DNA from: Candidatus Levybacteria bacterium RIFCSPHIGHO2_01_FULL_36_15b | GTDB taxonomy: Bacteria; Patescibacteria; Microgenomatia; Levybacterales; UBA12049 | DNA length: 30,797 nt | Direction of reading: 5' to 3' | Assembly: GCA_001782045.1 (NCBI GenBank) | Contig: MFNK01000002.1 | Span: forward strand, 48,236 to 79,032 | Shown here: positions 25,297 through 30,706 of the stretch, in pieces | Numbering within the stretch: the stretch's first letter is position 1 | Layout: every line of letters starts with the position of its first letter | Notes under the pieces: model-generated | What the model was told of the DNA's origin: nothing | What the model saw: only the letters and a program-made list of their open reading frames with translations | Database searches by the model: none | Translations under genes and position numbers: made by a program

Positions 25297-25326
25297 ATTG
25301 TAAGACATTTATAGGATAAATTACAA
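25297..25326 (-). promoter_or_regulatory. recA promoter (leaderless start)
   Basis: TTGTAA (25321-25326), 18 bases, TACAAT (25297-25302), then 7 bases to the recA ATG on the minus strand. Confidence 0.5.
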
Positions 25327-25356
25327 GTAGTAATTTTAGACTCATACATATACAAA

Positions 25357-25386
25357 CATACTAACAATCTTGAGAATGTAAGAATG
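25357..25386. repeat. 30-bp palindrome, copy A
   Basis: An imperfect 30-bp palindrome with core ACAATCTTGAGAATGT. Its last three bases are the ATG of the winged-helix regulator. It matches copy D read on the other strand at 27 of 30 bases. Position suggests an operator or a translation-start hairpin for the regulator gene. Confidence 0.85.
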
Positions 25387-25695
25387 TTTTCGTATGATGA
25401 AGTTATGGATAAGTTAAAGAGTTCAAAACAGATGGAGCGACATTTAAAAGGTATAGCAAACCACAGAAGAATAGATATTCTACTTCTTATTGCAAAAGAA
25501 AATGGAATTACGCTTGAGAAAATTGTTGAAAAATTAAAAGTTAATGAAAAAACTATTAGCGAACATACAAGAAGGCTTTTTATCGCAGGCTTAATAAATA
25601 AAAACTATAAAGGCAAATATGTTGAGCATTCACTATCTCCTTACGGAAAAACATTTGTAACCTTTCTTAAATCATTTCAACAAAAGTCAATCTAA
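25384..25695 (+). CDS. winged-helix transcription regulator, ArsR-like
   Basis: The 103-aa protein contains a single winged helix-turn-helix: HRRIDILLLIAKENGITLEKI, then the recognition-helix region VNEKTISEHTRRL, and a wing-like YKGKYVEHSLSPYG. The arrangement resembles ArsR/MarR-type small regulators. No Cys or clustered His metal site is visible, so the signal is unknown. The start codon is the last three bases of palindrome A, and its stop codon lies inside palindrome B. It is therefore the best candidate to bind this 30-bp family and to regulate itself and the neighbouring genes. It is divergent from recA. An in-frame ATG 7 codons later is an alternative start. Confidence 0.65.
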   Translation: MFSYDEVMDKLKSSKQMERHLKGIANHRRIDILLLIAKENGITLEKIVEKLKVNEKTISEHTRRLFIAGLINKNYKGKYVEHSLSPYGKTFVTFLKSFQQKSI

Positions 25696-25717
25696 TAATC
25701 TTAAGAATGTTGGATTG
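25688..25717. repeat. 30-bp palindrome, copy B
   Basis: Left half CAATCTAATAATCTT, right half AAGAATGTTGGATTG. It contains the stop codon of the regulator and precedes the promoter of the 105-aa gene by about 40 bases. It differs from copy C at one base. Confidence 0.88.
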
Positions 25718-25754
25718 TCTTTTGTAGTAGGAGGTTTGTTGTCTTCTTGAAGTT

Positions 25755-25783
25755 TTGCATGAAAGAGAATTCCGCAGTATAAT
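25755..25783 (+). promoter_or_regulatory. CCGCAG-TATAAT promoter of the 105-aa gene
   Basis: TTGCAT (25755-25760), 17 bases ending CCGCAG, TATAAT (25778-25783), then 6 bases to the ATG. It is one of five promoters of the same type in the accessory region. Confidence 0.75.
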
Positions 25784-25789
25784 CCCGTT

Positions 25790-26107
25790 ATGGCAAATTC
25801 AATAGAAGAAAAAGGGTCGAGATTTGCGCTTATCACGCCGGTTAGCGTAACGATGCTCGATAACGAAAAAGCGGAAATTGAATATGAAGAAATTGCCACA
25901 GACGATGAAATGGCTGATGATGCCGCAGCAGTGTATTTTACAAACAGAGGGGTAAATTCTTGGTCTTCGCAAAAATTAGATAAAGAAAGAAATCCTCTTG
26001 GGAAAAAGAGTTTTTATTTTTCTGCTGAAATTTGGAGTGCACCGTGGCAGCCAAAAGGTCATAAACCTAATTGGCAGGAAGCAAATCCAAAGCAATCAAT
26101 AAACTAA
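25790..26107 (+). CDS. unrecognised 105-aa protein
   Basis: I do not recognise this protein. It has a short beta-prone start (SRFALITPVSVTMLDNEKAEIEY), an acidic patch (EEIATDDEMADDAAAVYF) and a Trp-rich second half (SWSSQKL, FSAEIWSAPWQP, PNWQEANP). No signal, membrane helix or Cys is present. It has its own leaderless promoter and is followed by palindrome C, so it forms a single-gene unit. Good promoter spacing and the lack of a competing frame support it as a real gene. Confidence 0.55.
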   Translation: MANSIEEKGSRFALITPVSVTMLDNEKAEIEYEEIATDDEMADDAAAVYFTNRGVNSWSSQKLDKERNPLGKKSFYFSAEIWSAPWQPKGHKPNWQEANPKQSIN

Positions 26108-26122
26108 ATTTGTAACCCCAAT

Positions 26123-26152
26123 CAATCTAATATTCTTAAGAATGTTGGATTG
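26123..26152. repeat. 30-bp palindrome, copy C
   Basis: The most symmetrical copy: halves CAATCTAATATTCTT and AAGAATGTTGGATTG are complementary except for two T/G positions, which would pair as G-U in plus-strand RNA. It lies 15 bases after the 105-aa gene. Confidence 0.9.
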
Positions 26153-26200
26153 TTTCGTGTTGATGCGATTTATGTTTGATTTATGTTTTCTGAGTTAATT

Positions 26201-26229
26201 TTGATTGTTGATCGATTCCGCTGTATAAT
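26201..26229 (+). promoter_or_regulatory. CCGCTG-TATAAT promoter of the tandem-HTH gene
   Basis: TTGATT (26201-26206), 17 bases ending CCGCTG, TATAAT (26224-26229), then 8 bases to the ATG at 26238. Confidence 0.75.
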
Positions 26230-26237
26230 TGGCGCTT

Positions 26238-26741
26238 ATGGTAGAACGATCACAATCCTTTCTTGCACAAAATGTTAAGACAGCAATGCTTCAAGAAAGA
26301 CTATCTTATAGAGGAATGTCCAAAAGAACTGGTGCGGACTCTGTACAAATTTATAGAGTCGCAGAATCTAAAACAGTAGATCCCGGAATAGAAGTTGCTG
26401 CAAAACTATTAATTCATTTTGGAAAAGTAAGAGCATACGAAATTTTGCTAGATACTGTTTCTGCCGAAATTCCTTTGTTTACTGCAGACAATTTTATAGC
26501 CCAAGGAAATGTCGGAGCGCAGTTAAGACAATATCGGGAAAGAAGAAAAATGTCAGCAAGAGACGTAGAGGAAAATTACGGAGTCGGGTGGAGAGACGTA
26601 TTAAGATTAGAAAGAAACGAAAGAATGCCAAGAATTAGAACTGTTGCAACTTTAGTAGAAGCATACGGGTTAAATGTTGATCAAACTTTTAATCTTTTGC
26701 AAGCTGCTGCTTTGGGAAGAATCAAAAAACACAGACCCTAA
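26238..26741 (+). CDS. tandem helix-turn-helix (XRE-like) regulator
   Basis: The 167-aa protein appears to contain two helix-turn-helix domains. The C-terminal one (about residues 92-155) is a clear XRE/Cro fold: VGAQLRQYRERRKMSARDVE, VGWRDVLRLERNERMPRI, RTVATLVEAYGLN. The N-terminal half (NVKTAMLQERLSYRGMSKRTG, then SVQIYRVAESKTVDPGIEVAAKLLIHF) has the same helix pattern but is more divergent. It could dimerise on DNA alone or bind two half-sites. I start at the ATG at 26238, 8 bases after TATAAT; an in-frame TTG lies three codons upstream. The sequence does not resemble a toxin-antitoxin partner. Confidence 0.7.
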   Translation: MVERSQSFLAQNVKTAMLQERLSYRGMSKRTGADSVQIYRVAESKTVDPGIEVAAKLLIHFGKVRAYEILLDTVSAEIPLFTADNFIAQGNVGAQLRQYRERRKMSARDVEENYGVGWRDVLRLERNERMPRIRTVATLVEAYGLNVDQTFNLLQAAALGRIKKHRP

Positions 26742-26768
26742 TTTATAATCCTGAGCAAGTCGAACGGA

Positions 26769-26797
26769 TTGTAACCCCGAGGATTCCGCTGTATAAT
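26769..26797 (+). promoter_or_regulatory. CCGCTG-TATAAT promoter of the 102-aa gene
   Basis: TTGTAA (26769-26774), 17 bases ending CCGCTG, TATAAT (26792-26797), then 7 bases to the ATG. Confidence 0.75.
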
Positions 26798-26804
26798 TCG
26801 ATAA

Positions 26805-27113
26805 ATGGTAATCACAAAATCCACTCCTTTTACAAAAGAAGAAATTGAAAAAAGGAATAAACAAATTTTAGGAGCTCTTGCAATGGATCTTAAAAGAGTC
26901 GCTTTATCATATTATAGAGGCTCTGATAAAACTGCAGAAGTTTTTTACAAAGAAGCACTTAAAAGAAGAAATGAGTTGGATAAAAAGGACCTGAAACCTT
27001 ATTTAACTAGATTTCTATCAAGGATGGAAAGCTTACAAAATGAAAAAAAAGATAAAGCAGCTGAAAATGCTCTTTTATATAGTACTATCTTCCAAAACGC
27101 CTCCCACTCATAA
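26805..27113 (+). CDS. unrecognised 102-aa helical protein
   Basis: I do not recognise this protein. It is rich in Lys, Glu and Arg and predicted mostly helical: TPFTKEEIEKRNKQILGALAMDLKR, SDKTAEVFYKEALKRRNEL, then LKPYLTRFLSRMESLQNEKKDK. No membrane segment, Cys or catalytic signature is visible. The middle resembles a TPR-like helix pair, but this is weak. It has its own CCGCTG-type promoter with a start 7 bases from TATAAT. It could be a small binding partner of a neighbour. Confidence 0.55.
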   Translation: MVITKSTPFTKEEIEKRNKQILGALAMDLKRVALSYYRGSDKTAEVFYKEALKRRNELDKKDLKPYLTRFLSRMESLQNEKKDKAAENALLYSTIFQNASHS

Positions 27114-27165
27114 TTCATATCTCTTAAATCTTCATCGTAACTTTGCAGAATTTCGACTTTATAAC

Positions 27166-27195
27166 TTGAGCTTTGCTCCCCCCCCGCAGTATAAT
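27166..27195 (+). promoter_or_regulatory. CCGCAG-TATAAT promoter with a poly-C spacer
   Basis: TTGAGC (27166-27171), an 18-base spacer containing eight C (27178-27185) and ending CCGCAG, then TATAAT (27190-27195). Its four relatives have 17-base spacers; the C run could change length by slippage. Confidence 0.65.
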
Positions 27196-27212
27196 CCGAA
27201 ACCATTGAGAAT

Positions 27213-27311
27213 ATGTCAACAGCCCAAGAAATAAAACAAAATTATCATTCTTACATTCTCAAGATTGTAAGAATGTTTTTGTGTGGTGAATGGTTATTCT
27301 TAAATTCTTAA
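27213..27311 (+). CDS. short 32-aa ORF carrying palindrome D, perhaps a gene remnant
   Basis: The ORF MSTAQEIKQNYHSYILKIVR.. starts 17 bases after a good TATAAT. Palindrome D (27246-27275) lies inside it in frame without a stop, and its stop codon lies inside palindrome E. The first 11 codons look like a normal hydrophilic N terminus and the rest is repeat-derived. It may be a real small protein, or the 5' end of a gene truncated when the repeat or flanking DNA arrived. No ribosome binding site is visible. Confidence 0.3.
   Translation: MSTAQEIKQNYHSYILKIVRMFLCGEWLFLNS
27246..27275. repeat. 30-bp palindrome, copy D
   Basis: Halves CATTCTTACATTCTC and AAGATTGTAAGAATG, with 10-bp perfect outer arms. 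Five T follow on the plus strand, so in RNA it could act as an intrinsic terminator. Confidence 0.88.
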
Positions 27312-27324
27312 GAATATTGGAATG
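27295..27324. repeat. 30-bp palindrome, copy E
   Basis: Halves TATTCTTAAATTCTT and AAGAATATTGGAATG; the central ATTCTTAAGAAT is a perfect 12-bp palindrome. It starts 49 bases after the start of copy D and lies about 50 bases before the methyltransferase promoter. Confidence 0.8.
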
Positions 27325-27374
27325 AAAGACTGAAGAGTTAAAAAGGAGGAAAGAGGATCTAGGCCTTCCAAAGC

Positions 27375-27403
27375 TTTACGCGAAAGACGATCCGCAGTAT
27401 AAT
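27375..27403 (+). promoter_or_regulatory. CCGCAG-TATAAT promoter of the methyltransferase gene
   Basis: TTTACG (27375-27380), 17 bases ending CCGCAG, TATAAT (27398-27403), then 7 bases to the ATG. Confidence 0.75.
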
Positions 27404-27410
27404 TCGAGTA

Positions 27411-29090
27411 ATGAATGTTAATAAGAAGACACTTTTCTTTGGTGATAACCTTCAAATTCTCAGAGATCACATACCCACTAACACAATAGATTTAATTTAT
27501 CTTGATCCTCCATTTAACTCAAAAAGTTCTTATAATATTTTATTTAACGAACCTTCTGGTGAGCAATCTGTAGCGCAAATTCATGCATTCGAAGACTCTT
27601 GGCATTGGGGAATGGAAGCTGAAAAAGCACTCAAAGAAATTTTGGAAAAAGCACCTTCCGAAGTTGTAGATATGATTACAGCGTTTGATAAATTAATAAA
27701 GAAAAATGACATGATGGCATATTTAGTTATGATGACCGTTAGATTGCTAGAGCTACACAGGGTTTTGAAATCAACTGGAAGCATTTATCTACATTGTGAC
27801 CCAACAGCAAGTCACTATTTAAAAATAGTAATGGATGCGATTTTTGGTAAAGACAACTTTAGAAACGAGGTAGTATGGAAGAGAACTTTTGCTCATAATG
27901 ACCCTGCAAGATTTGGAAGAAATGATGATAGAATTTTGTTTTATACAAAAACGGATAAATATTATTTCAATCCAGTTTTAGTTAAATATGATGAATCATA
28001 TGTTGAGGATTTTTTTAAGGGTAAGGATGAAAAAGGAATATACCAGTCAGTAGTTTTAACTGGTCCTCATACTAATGCTAAAGATCCTGCATGGAAAGGC
28101 TATAATCCGTCTCAATCAGGAAGAAGTTGGTCAATTCCCAAGAGAATAATTAATAAAATTGTTGGGGAAGAAAATGCAAATAAGATGTCTACCTCAGAAA
28201 AACTGGATTTACTGTTTAATAATGGGTACATAATCTTAAGCAAGAATGGAGTCCCCAGATTCAAGCAATATCTTTCTGATATGGAAGGAGCACCAGCTCA
28301 AGAAATTTGGACTGATATTCCGCCACTATCTGCACAATCTTCAGAACGGCTGGGTTATCAAACACAAAAACCGCGAGCTTTATTGGAAAGAATAATAAAA
28401 GCATCAGGACCTCCAGAAGGAGTAATATTGGATCCTTTTTGCGGATGTGGAACGACTTTGTCGGCTTGTGAGTTCTTAAATCAAACTAAAAAATTTAAAT
28501 TTTCTTGGATTGGAATCGATGTAACCCATCTTTCCATTAATCTTATGAAGCATAGATTAAAAGACGAATATGGCCTTGAACAAAATAAAGACTATAAAGT
28601 TATAGGAGAGCCAAAAGATCTTCAAGGAGCAATAGAGTTGGCTAAAAAACCTGACAGATATGATTTTCAATATTGGGCTCTTTCTTTAGTTGACGCAAGA
28701 CCATATGCAGATAAGAAAAAGGGGGCAGATACTGGAATAGATGGATACATTTATTTCATAGATTCTGAGAAACCCGATGAATTTCAAAAGGCAATAGTTC
28801 AGGTAAAAAGTGGGTCAGTACAGGTTAAGGACATAAGAGAATTACAATCTGTAATTGAGCGCGAGAAAGCACTGATTGGTGTATTTATTACTTTAGAAAG
28901 CCCAACGAGACCAATGTTGGAAGAATCGGCAAGAGCGGGATTGTTTAAAAAAGGGATACCTAAAATTCAAATACTAACCGTAAAAGAAATTTTGGAAAAC
29001 AATGCAAGACCCAATATTCCTTTGCAAGTAGATTTCATAAAACGGGCAGAAATTGTAGAGGAAAATCCTGATCAAGAAGCCCTTTTTTAG
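27411..29090 (+). CDS. beta-class DNA methyltransferase with a C-terminal Mrr-like nuclease domain
   Basis: The 559-aa protein starts with the catalytic motif DPPF (residues 32-35) and has the SAM-binding motif DPFCGCGTT at 341. This motif IV-first order fits the beta class of N6-adenine or N4-cytosine methyltransferases. Residues about 130-330 should hold the target recognition domain. After the methylase core (about 400) comes a domain with GADTGIDGYIYF (Asp444) and AIVQVKSG (Gln464, Lys466). This is the D-x(n)-Q-x-K arrangement of Mrr-type PD-(D/E)XK endonucleases. The protein may therefore both modify and cut DNA, or be a nuclease-derived specificity module. No separate restriction gene is adjacent. 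It is leaderless, with a CCGCAG-type promoter. Confidence 0.85.
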   Translation: MNVNKKTLFFGDNLQILRDHIPTNTIDLIYLDPPFNSKSSYNILFNEPSGEQSVAQIHAFEDSWHWGMEAEKALKEILEKAPSEVVDMITAFDKLIKKNDMMAYLVMMTVRLLELHRVLKSTGSIYLHCDPTASHYLKIVMDAIFGKDNFRNEVVWKRTFAHNDPARFGRNDDRILFYTKTDKYYFNPVLVKYDESYVEDFFKGKDEKGIYQSVVLTGPHTNAKDPAWKGYNPSQSGRSWSIPKRIINKIVGEENANKMSTSEKLDLLFNNGYIILSKNGVPRFKQYLSDMEGAPAQEIWTDIPPLSAQSSERLGYQTQKPRALLERIIKASGPPEGVILDPFCGCGTTLSACEFLNQTKKFKFSWIGIDVTHLSINLMKHRLKDEYGLEQNKDYKVIGEPKDLQGAIELAKKPDRYDFQYWALSLVDARPYADKKKGADTGIDGYIYFIDSEKPDEFQKAIVQVKSGSVQVKDIRELQSVIEREKALIGVFITLESPTRPMLEESARAGLFKKGIPKIQILTVKEILENNARPNIPLQVDFIKRAEIVEENPDQEALF

Positions 29091-29113
29091 TAAACTGATT
29101 CGATCAAGCATTG

Positions 29114-29142
29114 TTGACTTCAGCCTCAAAATAGCTTATAAT
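29114..29142 (+). promoter_or_regulatory. promoter of the leader RNA and 309-aa operon
   Basis: TTGACT (29114-29119), 17 bases, TATAAT (29137-29142). Transcription should start near 29149. It lacks the CCGC(A/T)G element of the five promoters to its left and, unlike them, is followed by a leader of about 87 bases. Confidence 0.75.
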
Positions 29143-29148
29143 ACAGCA

Positions 29149-29230
29149 AAAGAAATCACCGAAAGGTTAACAGCCTTGACGGACAGAAATGCCTGCCAGA
29201 CATCGAACCTTAATCGGTTCGTTTTTTTTG
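29149..29230 (+). ncRNA. structured leader RNA ending in a terminator, unidentified
   Basis: This stretch of about 80 nt between a good promoter and the 309-aa gene encodes no protein. It contains a small ACC-GAAA-GGT hairpin (29158-29167) and ends in a terminator whose T tract stops 6 bases before the ATG. Bases 29163-29168 (AAGGTT) are perfectly complementary to 29206-29211 (AACCTT) inside the terminator, so an antiterminator is possible. It may be a cis-acting switch or a free small RNA. I matched it to no riboswitch class that I know. Confidence 0.55.
29204..29229 (+). terminator. terminator hairpin just before the 309-aa gene
   Basis: Arms CGAACC (29204-29209) and GGTTCG (29216-29221), with a 6-base loop, are followed by eight T (29222-29229). 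The next gene's ATG is at 29236, and no other promoter lies between, so the gene needs read-through. Confidence 0.8.
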
Positions 29231-29235
29231 ACTAG

Positions 29236-30165
29236 ATGGAAGCAATTATTATTTGGATATTAAAAAAAACAGGGGAAACAGCCTTTGGTAAGTTAATCTC
29301 AGACTTTTTAGAAAATTTTTTTCCTAATGTTTTCAAAAATAAAACAAAAGAAATTATACAGATTTATGAACGTAGGATAGAGAAGAAAAATGAAGAAATA
29401 AGTCGTTTGGAAAAGACAAAATTAACGCAGGAGAAACGATTTAAAAAAAATGAAAAGAGAATAATAGGATCTCTAAAAAGAAGAAGTATAGCAACGGAGA
29501 AGTTGATTGAACAGTATCGTAAGCCTCTAAATGCAATTCTGATTTCCTATGCCTCGCAACACGAAGGTTCTGGAAAAGGAACAAAAAGATCCCATTTTTT
29601 AAGAGAAGAATTAGCTCGTTACAACTCTAAATATTTAGGAGGATCCGACGCTTTGATCCCCCCCGCCTTCGTTCCCGGGAGCTTACAAACCCAAGAAGAT
29701 TTAAAAAGGTGGTTTGAAAGAAAAATATTAAAGGGCCGCTATTGTAAGATTAAATTTTTAATTATGTTCGATTTAAAAAAATCTGCATTCTGGGGAACTT
29801 ATCTACCTTATATTCAGAAAGATCCAAAGCATCATACTTTGGGTGAAGTATTAAATGTTGAAGATGTATTTACGGATGAACAAATAGACCGTCTCGCTAT
29901 AAGCGATATCATTACCGCAGGTGATATCGCTTGGCTTTCTTCCTCTATCTTATCGGTAGAAGAGCTTGATGTTATTTTAAGGAACCAAAGAAGAATAGAA
30001 AATGAATTAGGAAATCCGTCTTTGAGAATTTTATCTGATAGCTCTATTGAAGACAAACTAAGTAAAGCCCTTTCTAGATATATAGAAAAACCGCATAAAG
30101 TTTCCGAGGCAATAGTCAAAGAAGCAACATTTTGGTTAGAAAAAATTAATGGAGGCGAGGAATAA
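29236..30165 (+). CDS. unrecognised 309-aa coiled-coil protein
   Basis: I do not recognise this protein. Residues 1-35 are hydrophobic to amphipathic (MEAIIIWILKKTGETAFGKL, then DFLENFFPNVF) and could contact the membrane. Residues 38-92 are a highly charged coiled coil. A globular part follows with ILISYASQHEGSGKGTKRSH, a Pro-rich loop ALIPPAFVPGSLQ and strands KIKFLIMFDLKK. A helical end (about 200-309) contains RNQRRIENELG. No ATPase or nuclease motif is obvious. It heads a three-gene run: the next ATG follows directly after its stop. A run of seven C at 29658-29664 lies in the Pro loop. The leader RNA upstream suggests conditional expression. Confidence 0.6.
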   Translation: MEAIIIWILKKTGETAFGKLISDFLENFFPNVFKNKTKEIIQIYERRIEKKNEEISRLEKTKLTQEKRFKKNEKRIIGSLKRRSIATEKLIEQYRKPLNAILISYASQHEGSGKGTKRSHFLREELARYNSKYLGGSDALIPPAFVPGSLQTQEDLKRWFERKILKGRYCKIKFLIMFDLKKSAFWGTYLPYIQKDPKHHTLGEVLNVEDVFTDEQIDRLAISDIITAGDIAWLSSSILSVEELDVILRNQRRIENELGNPSLRILSDSSIEDKLSKALSRYIEKPHKVSEAIVKEATFWLEKINGGEE

Positions 30166-30519
30166 ATGTTCGGACGAGAAATTGTTTTTGTTACACAATA
30201 TTATTGTGAGCTTTGCAGGAAAAAAAGATTATTACGAGTTTTCGGTGGTAAATTTGCACGTAGTGAACGTGGGGAAGATTATAAGAAAGAAGTTATAGAA
30301 TGGGGTAGACATTTTCACTGGACAGATTATCATCGTGTCTGTGCAATTTGCGGAAAACTTGTTAAAGCAGGTGAATTAGAATTAGTTGTAAATGATGGCA
30401 AAGTAAAAATACACCCTGAATATACAGATGAATATAAAAAGATTCAGCTGGGAGACAAGTTTGGACACTTATTGATCGTTCATGAAAAATGTTTGATAAG
30501 AAAAGCAGAATGGAGGTGA
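30166..30519 (+). CDS. unrecognised 117-aa protein with CxxC pairs
   Basis: I do not recognise this protein. It holds Cys14-x2-Cys17 (YYCELCRKKR), Cys59-x2-Cys62 (RVCAICGK) and a closing HEKC (residues 107-110), which together look like one or two treble-clef zinc sites. Between them is an aromatic, His-rich stretch (EWGRHFHWTDYH). Zinc-ribbon proteins of this size often bind nucleic acid or protein partners. It starts immediately after the 309-aa gene with GGAGGCGAGG 5 bases before the ATG. The next gene begins 6 bases after its stop. All three appear to form one operon. Confidence 0.6.
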   Translation: MFGREIVFVTQYYCELCRKKRLLRVFGGKFARSERGEDYKKEVIEWGRHFHWTDYHRVCAICGKLVKAGELELVVNDGKVKIHPEYTDEYKKIQLGDKFGHLLIVHEKCLIRKAEWR

Positions 30520-30525
30520 TTAATC

Positions 30526-30690
30526 ATGAAACCAGGGGATATTGTTTATCATAAAGCAACTCACAAACGCTGTGTTATTTCTGAGCCATGGGATGATGGA
30601 GTAAGGGTTACAACTGAAGATGGGGAATCAAAGATCTACAAAATACCAGAATTATGGACCGAAGCTGAGTGGGAAGCAAAAAACAAATAA
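30526..30690 (+). CDS. small 54-aa protein, SH3-like
   Basis: The protein MKPGDIVYHKATHKRCVISE.. is short and mostly beta-prone, with the K-x-G-D-I-V start common to small SH3-like barrels (DUF2158/YodC-like), then RVTTEDGESKIYKIPELWTE. The first strand pattern suggests the fold, but the family match is uncertain. A strong Shine-Dalgarno sequence GGAGGTGA (30512-30519) lies 6 bases before the ATG and overlaps the preceding stop. It is the last gene of the three-gene run. Confidence 0.65.
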   Translation: MKPGDIVYHKATHKRCVISEPWDDGVRVTTEDGESKIYKIPELWTEAEWEAKNK

Positions 30691-30706
30691 TTTGATTTCG
30701 AGGGTT

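Noticed and set aside
25688..26152. Integron-like gene cassettes with attC sites
   Set aside because: Copies B and C contain GTTGGAT, which fits the attC core GTTRRRY, and each follows a gene. But the elements are 30 bp with no second box pair, copies A, D and E lack the core, each gene has its own promoter and no integrase is seen.
25357..27324. CRISPR array
   Set aside because: The repeats are palindromic, unevenly spaced (49 to about 1,100 bases), separated by genes, and no cas gene is nearby.
27343..27360. Orphan Shine-Dalgarno-like AAGGAGG near 27343
   Set aside because: No ATG, GTG or TTG with an open frame follows at a usable distance, and the methyltransferase has its own -10 further down, so it is probably chance in purine-rich DNA.
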